Below the pieces are notes generated by a model. It worked only from the letters and a program-made list of their open reading frames with translations. It was not told where the DNA came from and ran no database searches. Position numbers and translations under genes: made by a program. Below are positions 43,345 through 54,272 of a DNA stretch of 64,000 nt, one piece after another. The stretch comes from Pseudomonadota bacterium (GTDB lineage Bacteria > Pseudomonadota > Gammaproteobacteria > UBA5335). Each line of letters opens with the position of its first letter. The stretch's first letter is position 1. The stretch covers positions 45,318 through 109,317 of the forward strand of contig JAXHTV010000003.1 of assembly GCA_034189865.1 (NCBI GenBank). Direction: 5' to 3'.

Positions 43345-43536
43345 CCGGGCATCTTACCGCTCGGCACATTGCGGATTTTTTGCGGGGATATGATCGTGTC
43401 GTGACGGTCGCTGACTTCTATATCGCCGCCAGCACCCCTAAAATAACGGGGTTATCGCGTGGTCCGTTCGCTTCCACCCCGATACATTCTCTCAGTCCAA
43501 CGCCTTATTGGCGTGGTATAGCCGGCACATCACCAC

Positions 43537-44877
43537 ATGCACCAGACCTTTGAAGAATTTGTGTTCGCCGTTCGCAGTGCCGGCATACGCGTCTCTGTCG
43601 ACGAAGTGCTGACGGCTTACCGAACGGTGTCCTTGGTCGGTTATCAGGATCGGGATGTACTGCGTGATGCCTTAGCCGCGGTGATGGCCAAGACCTTGGA
43701 CGACCGCCGGGAATTCGAACAAGTCTTCGACCGCTTCTTCTCCACCTCGGATTACCAACCCGCGTTGGAAAAGCTTGTCGAACCGAATGATGCCGACAGT
43801 GGGTATCAACGGCAGATCGCGCAAACCTCCTCCCCTGATTTCGGCTCCACTCGGTTGTTGGCGGCCATGCAGGAGGCCGCACGCCACGTTCGTCTCGACG
43901 ACATCGAGCATCTGGGCCAACGGAACGTGTTTATGTATCGCTTGCTACGCGAGTTGGGCCTGGAGGCGTTGGATGAGGAGCTTGCGGGCCTTGAATCGTC
44001 GGAGAACCCCGACCACGAACAACTCGCCCGACTCCAGCAACGTCGCGAGGCACTCATCGAACAAGCCAAGCGGTATACGGAACGGCACTTGGCCCTGTAC
44101 GGCAAAGGCAAGCGCGAAAGATTTCACCAGACATCGCTGCGGGAGAAAAGCCTCGCCAGCCAAGACTATCGCGATCAGGCCGAGATGCAACAATTGGTAC
44201 GACACATCGCCCGACGTCTTGCGGCAGTCCATGCCCGTCGCAGCAAACGGGCACAACGAGGCCTTTTGGACGTGCGGCAGACCTTGCGTCGCAACACCGG
44301 CTATGACGGGGCTTTATGGGATATCCAATGGAAACGCAAGAAGGTCGACCGCCCGCGGATCGTGGCAATTTGCGACGTCTCCCGATCCGTTTCACCCTAC
44401 AGCCGGTTTCTTTTACTTTTCCTCTATAGCCTGGCTGACGCCATCCACCGCAGCCGAACATTCGTTTTCTGTTCGGATGTGGCCGAGGTCACCAGCGCGT
44501 TCCAGGCATCCGAACCGACCGAGGTGATCGATACCGCCCTGACTGCGGCACCGAAGGGATACACCGACTACGGACAAAGCTTTCAATCCATGCTGGATCG
44601 CTTCGCCGACGCCCTGACGCCGAAAACCACGGTATTGATACTGGGCGATGCACGTAACAATCAGCTGCCCGCCGGGGCAAGCGCGCTTCGTCAAATCCAG
44701 CAGCGCAGTCGCGGCATCATTTGGTTGAACCCGGAGCCTGAAAACCGCTGGGGTCAAGGTGATTCGGAAATGGGAAACTACCGGCCGTTCTGCCGCATGG
44801 TGCGGCGTTGCGGAAATATCAATGACCTGGAGCGCGCCATCAACGACATGTTAAACGCGTTGACCCGCCAAGCTTAA
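43537..44877 (+). CDS. CoxE-type VWA domain protein
   Basis: A 446-residue protein. The N-terminal half is helical and charged; the CoxE-like VWA domain begins at about residue 225 (RRLAAVHARRSKRAQRGLLD, then a TLRRNTGYDG stretch). The metal-adhesion site DVSRS has Asp280, Ser282 and Ser284, and GYTDYGQSF supplies the Thr. In carbon monoxide dehydrogenase clusters CoxE works with the MoxR ATPase CoxD in enzyme maturation. No MoxR gene is next to it here; the only possible partners, XdhC and MocA, are 15 kb away. Other MoxR-VWA chaperone roles are possible. Confidence 0.85.
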   Translation: MHQTFEEFVFAVRSAGIRVSVDEVLTAYRTVSLVGYQDRDVLRDALAAVMAKTLDDRREFEQVFDRFFSTSDYQPALEKLVEPNDADSGYQRQIAQTSSPDFGSTRLLAAMQEAARHVRLDDIEHLGQRNVFMYRLLRELGLEALDEELAGLESSENPDHEQLARLQQRREALIEQAKRYTERHLALYGKGKRERFHQTSLREKSLASQDYRDQAEMQQLVRHIARRLAAVHARRSKRAQRGLLDVRQTLRRNTGYDGALWDIQWKRKKVDRPRIVAICDVSRSVSPYSRFLLLFLYSLADAIHRSRTFVFCSDVAEVTSAFQASEPTEVIDTALTAAPKGYTDYGQSFQSMLDRFADALTPKTTVLILGDARNNQLPAGASALRQIQQRSRGIIWLNPEPENRWGQGDSEMGNYRPFCRMVRRCGNINDLERAINDMLNALTRQA

Positions 44878-44980
44878 CCGCCAAAATCGCTGCCCGTTAC
44901 CACGCAATGAGTTGTTCATTCCGCTGGCGGACCATGATCTCGGACGCGTTAAGTAGAGAAACGGACGATTACGCCAATAA

Positions 44981-45667
44981 TTACTGAGATCCGTTCTTAC
45001 GTGCACGCCCCATAAACATCAAACGCATATTTTCGTCTGTCCGCCGCCGACGCTTCCGATCGCTGCCATACAAGCCTGGGTTAATTCCTCGCATGTGAAT
45101 TCCCGTAAACCCCACCGCTTCCAGCTTTCGTTTCAGTTCTTCGGGAGTCATGAACTTCTTCCAAGTGTATGAACCCGTTGGAACGCGGCGTTGCAGATAG
45201 GCCAAGTTCCAGATCAAACCAAAACGCGTTGCCCAAGAACGGTTGAAGGTATTGAAGAATAACTGTCCGCCAGGCTTCAACAGCCGGTGAAGCTCACTGA
45301 GAACATTAAGGGAATCGGATGTATGCTCCAGCACGTTATGACAAAGCACAACATCGAATGTTGTGTCGGCGAACGGCAGCATATTGGTCTTGAGGCGAGC
45401 TTCAGATAACGACGGGATGGCTTGCTCACCCGTTAGTTCCGGCGCGTAGAGGCTCATATCGACTGTCGACACCTGAGCGCCCTGCTTGGTGAGATACTCA
45501 TTGCCCACGGTCGTACCCCATGCGGGTTCCAACACACTGAGCCCCCGAAAATCGGGCACAAACTGCCGATAATAATGATGCCGAGTAGGATCCAGATGCC
45601 CAAACGCTCCTGGCTCGCCGACCATTCGGCCGACGCCCGATTTCGACGCGAGAAGAAGATCACCCAT
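44981..45667 (-). CDS. UbiG-like SAM-dependent methyltransferase
   Basis: A 228-residue class I methyltransferase. The acidic loop after strand two (STVDMS), the VLCHNVLEHTSD motif and LLKPGGQLFFNTFNRSW resemble UbiG. Motif I, however, reads LEPAWGTT (residues 46-53) where UbiG has LDVGCGGG; the glycine pattern for SAM is only partly kept. The C-terminus is basic (GSDRKRRRRTDE). By eye it is less GC-rich than its neighbours, which hints at acquisition. Substrate unknown. Confidence 0.72.
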   Translation of the reverse strand: MGDLLLASKSGVGRMVGEPGAFGHLDPTRHHYYRQFVPDFRGLSVLEPAWGTTVGNEYLTKQGAQVSTVDMSLYAPELTGEQAIPSLSEARLKTNMLPFADTTFDVVLCHNVLEHTSDSLNVLSELHRLLKPGGQLFFNTFNRSWATRFGLIWNLAYLQRRVPTGSYTWKKFMTPEELKRKLEAVGFTGIHMRGINPGLYGSDRKRRRRTDENMRLMFMGRARKNGSQ

Positions 45668-46024
45668 ACCCTAAAATCCCCCAAGATTCGGACGGGCGCG
45701 TGTTCCAGCGATGGCTGGTGCGAAACGCGATGGTGACCGCGTGGGCGACATCAAACCCCTTTTCAGCTCGTCGAATAACAACCGATCCTCCCCGATACGG
45801 ACTGGTTGTTCTCAGGGGGTTAAGAGACAATCCCCTGCTCGATCCACCGATACCCATGCAGTCAAGGGCTCTATTTTAAACGCAATGTGTCAATAATTCA
45901 TCACAACCGATATCACAGTTGGCGATGGTTAAATGCCTGATGTGCGACCATGACGACGGTCCACGCCGGATCTCCCAACTCCACTTGCTGTATTGGTTAA
46001 CGTTGTATCCGGAATGAGAACAAC
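45668..46024. other. intergenic region upstream of the lipase-like gene
   Basis: About 355 bases without a supported gene; AT-rich from 45870 to 46020. It should hold divergent promoters of the methyltransferase and lipase-like genes. No boxes were assigned. Confidence 0.4.
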
Positions 46025-46870
46025 ATGTTGACTTGCCAAGAATCGACGCTGAAGACAAACGACGGTAAAACCTTACTCACCCGCCACTGGCCCAGTGGCG
46101 GCCCAGCCCGGGCCCGGCTTCTCTTGGTACATGGGTTTGGAGAACACAGTGGGCGATATCCCACTTTGGTCGAACACTTGGTTCGAGCCCAAATCGACGT
46201 CCATGCGTTCGATCACCGAGGTCACGGTCGTTCAACCGGCCGCCGGGGCCACATCTCCGACTTTTCACAGTACCGAGACGACGTTGCGGCCATGCTGGAT
46301 TCAATCGTGAACCGGTCACCCGCATTGCCGATTTTCTTAATGGGGCACAGTATGGGCGCGCTGATCGCGCTGGACTATCTCATGCACACCCCGAACCCGG
46401 CGCTTAAGGGGGCGATATTGAGCGGCACACCACTAGAACCCACGGGCGCTGCCGGTCCTGTGCTCATCGCTCTGTCACGGGTCATGTCGCGCTATCTGCC
46501 AGCGATGCGCGTGAAACTGGGCGTCCAACCTGAAGCGCTGTCGCGGGACAGCGCCGTGGTCGAGGCTTACCGAAATGATCCGCTGGTCCACGGCCTGGCC
46601 AGCGCGCGCTGGGGAACCGAAATGATGGACGCCATGCGGCGTGTCAACGCCTCACCGCAACGGCTAAACGTTCCGACGTTGTTTGTACATGGCGGCGCCG
46701 ATACCGTCTCGCCGCCCAGTGCGGTTCACAAGTTCTACCAACGACTCGCTCTGAAGGATAAGATGCTCAGGGTATTTGACGGATGTTTGCACGAACCCCA
46801 CAACGACCCTGCACGGACGGAGGAATTTCCCCAAATCGCCGCGTGGATCGAGGGACACTTGTCCAGCTGA
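46025..46870 (+). CDS. alpha/beta hydrolase, monoacylglycerol lipase-like
   Basis: A 281-residue serine hydrolase. It has VHGFGEHSGRYPTLVEHL near the N-terminus, HRGHGRSTGRRGH, the nucleophile in FLMGHSMGALIAL, an Asp in HGGADTVSPP and the His in CLHEPHNDP. This pattern is that of the monoacylglycerol lipase/lysophospholipase L2 group. No signal peptide is seen, so it is cytoplasmic. Substrate is inferred only. Confidence 0.85.
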   Translation: MLTCQESTLKTNDGKTLLTRHWPSGGPARARLLLVHGFGEHSGRYPTLVEHLVRAQIDVHAFDHRGHGRSTGRRGHISDFSQYRDDVAAMLDSIVNRSPALPIFLMGHSMGALIALDYLMHTPNPALKGAILSGTPLEPTGAAGPVLIALSRVMSRYLPAMRVKLGVQPEALSRDSAVVEAYRNDPLVHGLASARWGTEMMDAMRRVNASPQRLNVPTLFVHGGADTVSPPSAVHKFYQRLALKDKMLRVFDGCLHEPHNDPARTEEFPQIAAWIEGHLSS

Positions 46871-46928
46871 AAGGTCGGGGGTCCCGACGCACGCCTCATC
46901 ACCCATTTTTGAATTCGGATGACCGCGT

Positions 46929-48050
46929 ATGAACGAGACTGAATCGACCGATAGTCTGGATCGCGAGCACTCGCTCGATCAGGTCAGGGCTTATTTGGGT
47001 CGCCTACCCTGGTGGGCTTGGGGTGCATCCATTCTCAGCCTGTTCGCTGTGGTTTATTTTCTGGGCCCCGTGCTCGATCCATTTGCGGCGGCCTTCATAT
47101 TGGCCTACCTGTTTCGGCCCTTCGTAGAACGCATCGCCGGTTGGGGGGTACCTCGAAGTCTGGCGGTTTTCATCGTATTCGCTGCCGTCATTCTGGCCGT
47201 ATCGGGTGCGGTGTTAATCTTGATCCCCCCTCTTCAGGAGCAAATCAGCCGCCTGATTGCCGTCGTACCCGCGATCTTCTCATGGATCCAAGATACCGCA
47301 CTGCCCTGGATATCAAACGTTTTCAGCATTGATGTGTCGCGAGTGGACATTCAGAGTTTTGCCTCCGTAATTCAGCGCAATCTATCCGAAGCGGGGACCG
47401 CTGCCGGATTTGTGGCCCGCTACCTCACCAGCTCCGGATTAGCGTTGGTGGGCTTGGTCGCCAAACTCTCGTTGATTCCCATTGTGGCGTTCTATCTCAT
47501 GCGGGACTGGAAACGGGTGTTGGAAAGCTTCAGCCGGTTGGTTCCGCGCCCGCTACTGGAACCGACCAAAGAATTCTTTCGAGAAACCGATGACATGCTG
47601 GCAGCATTCCTCCGAGGCCAACTGTCGGTGATGATCGCCCTGGGCTTGATCTACGGAGTGGGCTTGTGGGTCGCCGGTGTTGAGTTTGCATTGGTCATTG
47701 GTTTCTTCGCCGGATTGGTGAGTTTCGTGCCTTATCTGGGATTCGCCGTCGGTATCGGCGCGGCGTTGATCTCAGCCTTGTTTACGGGAGCCGAACCCTT
47801 GACCTATCTCTATATCGTCATCGTGTTCGGCATCGGCCAAATACTGGAAGGCTCTGTGATCACACCTAACTTGGTCGGTGACCGTATCGGCTTACACCCG
47901 GTTGTTGTGATCTTCGCCGTACTGGCGGGGGCGCAGTTGTTCGGCTTTGCCGGCGTGATGTTGGCATTGCCGGTCAGCGCGGTGTTGGCGGTATTTTTTC
48001 GCCATTTGGGCGACATTTATATGCGCAGCGAGCTCTATGAAAACCCATGA
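46929..48050 (+). CDS. AI-2E family transporter
   Basis: A 373-residue membrane protein with about eight membrane segments and the AI-2E transporter pattern: VLDPFAAAFILAYLFRPFVERI near the N-terminus, IPIVAFYLMRDWKR in the middle and LEGSVITPNLVGDRIGLHPVVVIFAVLAGAQLFG near the C-terminus. Family members have been linked to autoinducer-2 export and sodium/proton antiport. Substrate unclear here. Confidence 0.88.
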   Translation: MNETESTDSLDREHSLDQVRAYLGRLPWWAWGASILSLFAVVYFLGPVLDPFAAAFILAYLFRPFVERIAGWGVPRSLAVFIVFAAVILAVSGAVLILIPPLQEQISRLIAVVPAIFSWIQDTALPWISNVFSIDVSRVDIQSFASVIQRNLSEAGTAAGFVARYLTSSGLALVGLVAKLSLIPIVAFYLMRDWKRVLESFSRLVPRPLLEPTKEFFRETDDMLAAFLRGQLSVMIALGLIYGVGLWVAGVEFALVIGFFAGLVSFVPYLGFAVGIGAALISALFTGAEPLTYLYIVIVFGIGQILEGSVITPNLVGDRIGLHPVVVIFAVLAGAQLFGFAGVMLALPVSAVLAVFFRHLGDIYMRSELYENP

Positions 48051-48062
48051 GATAACGGACAG

Positions 48063-48881
48063 CTATGGCTCACCGGCCTTGACCCGGGCCCAATAATCTT
48101 CCATCGCTTCGCGCTGATCTTGTCCAGGCTCCAAGCCATCAACTTTCATCAGCCGATCCATTTCCAGAAACCGGCGTTCGAACTTGCGGTTTGCCCGCCG
48201 CAGCGCGGTTTCGGCGTCCACACCCAGGTGACGAGCCAAACTGGCGATAGAAAACAACAGATCGCCCAACTCCTCTTCCGCACGATCGAGGTCAATCGGG
48301 TCAGTCAACTCGTCACGCAACTCGCCGAGCTCTTCATGAACCTTATCCAACACACCATCGATTCCATCCCAATCGAACCCCAGACGCGCCGCTCGCCGAC
48401 CGAGTTTGGCGGCGCGCGTTAAAGACGGGAAATTCGCAGGTACGCTACCGAGCACGTTATCGGACACATCTGCGCGATTTTGCCGTCCCGAACGCTCCTG
48501 TGCCTTGATCTCGTCCCATAGACGCGCCTGATGCGCCTGATCTTCCAGTTTGAGATCGCTGAAGACGTGGGGATGCCTTCGAATCAGTTTGTCGCGCAGT
48601 TCGCGAACAACAGCCGCAAAATCGAAGGCGCTGCTCTCCTCGCCGATTCGCGCATAAAACACCACCTGAAACAAAAGGTCACCCAACTCGCCGGGGAGCG
48701 CTTGGTAGTCTTGGCGTTCGATGGCATCGGCCACCTCATAGGCTTCTTCCAAGGTGTGGGGTACCAACGAGTGCCAATCCTGCTCGCGATCCCACGGACA
48801 CCCGCCTTGTGGATCGCGAAGGCGAGCCATAATCTCCAATAGCTCCGAGATCTCCCCAGCCGACGTTGGATTAGAACTCAA
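48063..48881 (-). CDS. mazG: nucleoside triphosphate pyrophosphohydrolase MazG
   Basis: A 272-residue enzyme that hydrolyses NTPs and dNTPs, clearing abnormal nucleotides. Two MazG repeats are seen: LEEAYEVADAIERQD with GELGDLLFQVVFYA, and VHEELGELRDELTD with AEEELGDLLFSIASLA, both with the EExxE and ExxD metal residues. The start is TTG at 48881, which overlaps the upstream nudL stop as TTGA, with AAGG upstream; the longer frame from 48932 lies inside nudL. Confidence 0.93.
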   Translation of the reverse strand: MSSNPTSAGEISELLEIMARLRDPQGGCPWDREQDWHSLVPHTLEEAYEVADAIERQDYQALPGELGDLLFQVVFYARIGEESSAFDFAAVVRELRDKLIRRHPHVFSDLKLEDQAHQARLWDEIKAQERSGRQNRADVSDNVLGSVPANFPSLTRAAKLGRRAARLGFDWDGIDGVLDKVHEELGELRDELTDPIDLDRAEEELGDLLFSIASLARHLGVDAETALRRANRKFERRFLEMDRLMKVDGLEPGQDQREAMEDYWARVKAGEP

Positions 48882-49492
48882 AAAAACACCTTCTGATAAA
48901 GGTTGATAATCATGGCCGCCGTTGCGCCCCAAATATTGCGGCCTTGGTAAGGAATGGAGTAATAGGCCACCTCTTGACCCCGGAAGTTGCCCGTGCGCCG
49001 GAGGTGATTTTTCGGGTCCATCACGAAGGAGAGCGGGACATCAAAAACATCGGCTACCTCCCGCTCGTCGGGAAGCAATTGGTAGGGTGAACGGACCAAG
49101 CCGACCACCGGGGTAACCCAAAATCCGCTCACCGTCAGATGAGGATCCAGATAGCCGATAACCTCGACCTGTTCCGGCGGTATACCGATTTCCTCATGTG
49201 TTTCACGCAGCGCGGTGGCCGTGATATCGACATCGTGTGATTCAACTCCGCCCCCCGGAAAACTGATCTGGCCGCCGTGATTGCGCAACTGATTCGTCCG
49301 CTGAGTTAACAATACGGACATGCCCTCCTGCTCATCCACAATCGGGACAAGCACGGCAGCCGGCCGCAACTCTGCGGGCGGGACGGGCAGGAAATCAATG
49401 GGTATGTTGAGTGCTCCGGGATACGAAGCCAGCTCATCCGGATCCAACAAGGGACGCGTGTCGCGCAAGCGACCGCTAATCAAATCAATCAT
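48878..49492 (-). CDS. nudL: CoA pyrophosphatase, NudL-type Nudix hydrolase
   Basis: A 204-residue Nudix enzyme. The CoA-pyrophosphatase signature LLTQRTNQLRNHGGQISFPGG is complete and continues into the Nudix box GG-VES-ATALRETHEEIGIPP. It cleaves CoA derivatives to phosphopantetheine and ADP. It is the first gene of a coupled unit with mazG, giving a nucleotide clean-up pair. Confidence 0.92.
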   Translation of the reverse strand: MIDLISGRLRDTRPLLDPDELASYPGALNIPIDFLPVPPAELRPAAVLVPIVDEQEGMSVLLTQRTNQLRNHGGQISFPGGGVESHDVDITATALRETHEEIGIPPEQVEVIGYLDPHLTVSGFWVTPVVGLVRSPYQLLPDEREVADVFDVPLSFVMDPKNHLRRTGNFRGQEVAYYSIPYQGRNIWGATAAMIINLYQKVFF

Positions 49493-49497
49493 GCGGG

Positions 49498-50913
49498 CTA
49501 TTCGCGGTCCGATGATTCGGCATCGGTGCCGGGAATTCCTCCCTGAGTCAGTTTTTCGGGGTCGAGCAGCTCACGCAACCTCGCCTCGCTAAGATCGGTC
49601 ATTTCCCGTGCGACGTCCAATAGGGGGCGTTCCTCACGATAAGCGATCTTAGCGATCCGCGCGCCAAGATCGTATCCGATGACCATATTCAGTGCGGTCA
49701 CCAACACCGGATTGCGGGCGACCTGATCGGCCAAGTGTTCACGGTTTACCGTCAGACCCGCTATGGCCTTATCGGCCAACACATTTGCGGCATGACTCAA
49801 AAGCATGCCGCTCTGAAGTACATTGTGAGCGACCAGTGGCCACATGACGTTGAGCTGAAAATTGCCGGACTGAGTCGCCACGGTCACGGTCGCATCGTTG
49901 CCGATCACCTGGGCGCCGACCTGGGCGACGGCCTCGGGAATCACCGGATTCACTTTACCGGGCATGATGCTGCTGCCCGGCTGAAGTGCCGGTAAGCTGA
50001 TTTCGCCCAACCCTGCCAATGGACCGCTGTTCATCCACCTCAAATCATTGGAGATTTTAATGAGGGCGGCACCTAAGGTTTTCAAGTGCCCGGAAAAAGC
50101 GCTCAGTGCATCGATGCTGCTCTGGGCCTCAAACGGGTCCGGGGCTGACTGAAAATCGATCCCGGTGCGGGCGTTGAGCGCCCGCAAAAAATGGGCTCGG
50201 AAATTCGGGTGCGCGTTGATTCCCGTTCCCACGGCCGTTCCACCCTGGGCCAAACCCTTGAGCTCTGACAGACTTGTTTGCAACCGTGCTTTGGCGTGGC
50301 CGACCTGGCTGGCCCAGGCGCCCATCTCCTGTGACATTCGGATGGGCATCGCATCCATCAGGTGCGTACGGCCGGTCTTGACGACATCATCCACCGCGGC
50401 TGCCTGCTCACGTATGACCGTTTCCAGATAATCCAGGCTTGGTAGCAAGAACCGCTGCGTCTGCAATACGGCGCTGAGGTGAACCGCCGTGGGGATCACA
50501 TCGTTACTGCTCTGCCCCATGTTCACTTCATCATTGGGATGAACCGGAGCGGCAAGATGCTCCGATGCCAATTGAGCAATGACTTCATTGGCGTTCATGT
50601 TACTGCTGGTACCCGAGCCGGTCTGGAACACATCCACCGGAAAGTGTTCGTCCACGGCGCCTGAAGCAACCATTTCTGCCGCCTGCACAATGGCAATCAC
50701 TCGCTCGGCCGGAATCAGCTCCAGCGCGCCGTTGGCTTCGGCGGCACTGGCTTTAATCAACCCCAACGCCTCGATGAACGCGCGTGGCATCCGTAAACCA
50801 CTGATCGGAAAGTTTTCCACGGCCCGCTGTGTTTGTATGCCCCAGAGCGCTTCGGCCGGCACTTTCAGCTCACCCAAGCTGTCCCGTTCAGTACGATATT
50901 CGCCGTCCACCAT
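49498..50913 (-). CDS. fumC: fumarate hydratase class II
   Basis: A 471-residue homotetrameric hydratase of the citric acid cycle that converts fumarate to malate and needs no iron-sulfur cluster. ERDSLGELKVP opens the family; FQTGSGTSSNMNANEVIA, THLMDAMPIRMSQE and the signature GSSIMPGKVNPV are present. I prefer the ATG at 50913 giving MVDGEYRTERDSLG over a frame from 50961. Five bases separate its stop from the nudL start, so nudL-mazG may be co-transcribed. Divergent from purB. Confidence 0.96.
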   Translation of the reverse strand: MVDGEYRTERDSLGELKVPAEALWGIQTQRAVENFPISGLRMPRAFIEALGLIKASAAEANGALELIPAERVIAIVQAAEMVASGAVDEHFPVDVFQTGSGTSSNMNANEVIAQLASEHLAAPVHPNDEVNMGQSSNDVIPTAVHLSAVLQTQRFLLPSLDYLETVIREQAAAVDDVVKTGRTHLMDAMPIRMSQEMGAWASQVGHAKARLQTSLSELKGLAQGGTAVGTGINAHPNFRAHFLRALNARTGIDFQSAPDPFEAQSSIDALSAFSGHLKTLGAALIKISNDLRWMNSGPLAGLGEISLPALQPGSSIMPGKVNPVIPEAVAQVGAQVIGNDATVTVATQSGNFQLNVMWPLVAHNVLQSGMLLSHAANVLADKAIAGLTVNREHLADQVARNPVLVTALNMVIGYDLGARIAKIAYREERPLLDVAREMTDLSEARLRELLDPEKLTQGGIPGTDAESSDRE

Positions 50914-51030
50914 AGCGCTCAAAGTCTCCGCGTGATGATCCCAACTTGATACGACCCACACTCAAGGCGACAGATTGCAGTATCATGTGCGACCGAATTA
51001 TTTCCAACTGAATTAGATTACCGCGTTTAG

Positions 51031-52413
<1,383 letters not shown>

Positions 52414-52446
52414 TTCGAAATTAGTTGAACGCCGACAGAGGTCCTG

Positions 52447-52947
52447 ATGGTCGAATCCAGCGATCACCGAGCAGAACCGCGACAACTCAAGGACTGGGAT
52501 GAGGTTCGCCAGAGCTATTGTCATCTCGTCGGTTTGGCAAAACGGGAGCTACGCATTTTCAGCCCAGCGCTGGAACCAGGGGTTTTCGAGCAGCGGGCGT
52601 TTATGGAAGCTGTGCGAACCTTTCTCATCACGGCCCATGCACGCCGAATCCACCTGTTGGTACTCGACGGCGCCACCGCGTTGCGGAAAAGCCCCCGTTT
52701 GGTGGAATTGCTTCGCAGTTTCCCCAGTCAGGTCGAGATCCGTCGGCTGGGACCGCACATACAAAGCGACGGCGCCAGTTATTTGCTCGCGGACGAAGAC
52801 CGTATGGTGCTCAGAAGCGACCCCAAGCATTATGCCGGTATCGTGGTCGATTCCGATTTAGGGAAAGTGCGGCCTAAACGGCAGGAATTCGTCGATTATT
52901 GGGCGCAATCCGACCCGGACCCCAACCTTAGACGATTGCAGCTCTAG
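52447..52947 (+). CDS. DUF7931-like protein, phospholipase-D-fold without catalytic residues
   Basis: A 166-residue cytoplasmic protein. LVGLAKRELRIFSPALEP, a helix, IHLLVLDGATALRKS and YLLADEDRMVLRSDP follow the order of one phospholipase D repeat, but no HKD motif is present, so it is not likely to be a phosphodiesterase. It is 33 bases after purB with its own GAGG site, and such proteins often follow purB in gammaproteobacteria. Function unknown. Confidence 0.6.
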   Translation: MVESSDHRAEPRQLKDWDEVRQSYCHLVGLAKRELRIFSPALEPGVFEQRAFMEAVRTFLITAHARRIHLLVLDGATALRKSPRLVELLRSFPSQVEIRRLGPHIQSDGASYLLADEDRMVLRSDPKHYAGIVVDSDLGKVRPKRQEFVDYWAQSDPDPNLRRLQL

Positions 52948-53014
52948 ATCTCAGCAGACCGCGTCATCCACCCTTCTAGATTGAAAATATCATGCGATGT
53001 CTCAGCCGACCGCT

Positions 53015-54184
53015 TCACATCGCGTCGTCGAGACGCGCGAACCCCGCCGCCAAATCGGCCTTCAAATCATCGATATCTTCCAATCCGGCGTGAATTCGCA
53101 AGCAAACACCATCGCTCTGCCAGGATGTTGCCGAGCGCATCTTTTCGGGTTCCACCGGCAGAATCAGACTTTCGTAGCCTCCCCAGCTGAACCCCATCCC
53201 GAAAAGCGCCAGGCCATCCACCATCGCTGCGAGCGCTTGCTTCGAAACCGGCTCAAGAACAACACCGAATAAGCCGGATGCTCCCCGAAAGTCCCGCTTC
53301 CAGAATTCGTGGCCAGGGTGATCAGGCAAAGCCGGATGCAGAACACGCTTAACCTGCGGCATCAATGAAAGCCAAGTGGCCAGCTCCCATGCCGTCGCTT
53401 GATGGCGCGCCAGACGCACCGACAAGGTACGAAGACCGCGCAACGCCAACGCGCATTCTTCCGACCCCGGACAATTGCCCAGCGCCACCGCAGAACGTTT
53501 TACGGCATTGAAGGTTTCTTGGGTGGTATTGATGATTCCGAGCATCGCATCGGCGTGCCCGACAAGATATTTGGTGGCGGCATGAATCGAGACATCCACA
53601 CCGTGTTCCAGGGCATCGAAATACAAAGGCGTGGCCCAGGTATTGTCCATCAAGACCCGGATACCGCGAGAACGGGCGGCCTGCGCAAGCAAAGGCACAT
53701 CCGATACCTCAAAGGTCAAAGAACCGGGTGACTCCAAGAACACCAACCGGGTATTAGAATGCATTAATTCAGTGATACCCGCACCGATCAAGGGATCGAA
53801 GTAGGTCGTCTCGACACCGAAACGCTTGAGCTGGCTATCACAGAATTTACGGGTTGGCCCATAGACGTTGTCAGACACCAGGATATGATCGCCGGCGCTG
53901 ACAAACGCCAGCAGCGCCACCGCTATTGCTGCCAAACCGGAAGAGGTCGCAACGGCCCGATGGGCGCCCTCCAGCGCTGCAACAGCCTCTTCTAAGGCGA
54001 CCGTCGTCGGTGTACCGTATCGGCCGTAGTAGGTTTGATCAAACGGATGGCGGGAGGCCGACTCCAGGGCTTCCAAGGTGGGAAACAATACCGTCGAGGC
54101 GCGATAGACCGGTGGATTGACCACCCCGTTCTGAGCCGAAGGGTCGCGGCCTGCGTGCACCAATAGTGTGTCTTTTTTCATCAT
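53015..54184 (-). CDS. metC: cystathionine beta-lyase-like PLP enzyme
   Basis: A 389-residue member of the Cys/Met metabolism PLP family. The cofactor Lys is in SIHAATKYLVGHADAMLG; VFLESPGSLTFEVSDVP, YGRYGTPTTVALEE and GFSWGGYESLILPV match cystathionine beta-lyases, which make homocysteine from cystathionine for methionine synthesis. I start at the ATG at 54184 (MMKKDTLLVHAG); the frame opens with a TTG at 54193. A link with metH is inferred. Confidence 0.88.
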   Translation of the reverse strand: MMKKDTLLVHAGRDPSAQNGVVNPPVYRASTVLFPTLEALESASRHPFDQTYYGRYGTPTTVALEEAVAALEGAHRAVATSSGLAAIAVALLAFVSAGDHILVSDNVYGPTRKFCDSQLKRFGVETTYFDPLIGAGITELMHSNTRLVFLESPGSLTFEVSDVPLLAQAARSRGIRVLMDNTWATPLYFDALEHGVDVSIHAATKYLVGHADAMLGIINTTQETFNAVKRSAVALGNCPGSEECALALRGLRTLSVRLARHQATAWELATWLSLMPQVKRVLHPALPDHPGHEFWKRDFRGASGLFGVVLEPVSKQALAAMVDGLALFGMGFSWGGYESLILPVEPEKMRSATSWQSDGVCLRIHAGLEDIDDLKADLAAGFARLDDAM

Positions 54185-54272
54185 CCATCCCAACGCTGGA
54201 TGCAGCCCGGGCTAATCGGCCATTCAATTGCGACTGTGGATGAGCCCACCCCCACAACGAGAGGAAAACAGC

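Noticed and set aside
43775..44527. A 250-codon forward frame inside the VWA gene
   Set aside because: Out-of-frame shadow of the CoxE-type gene with low-complexity Arg/Ser/Pro content and no domain.
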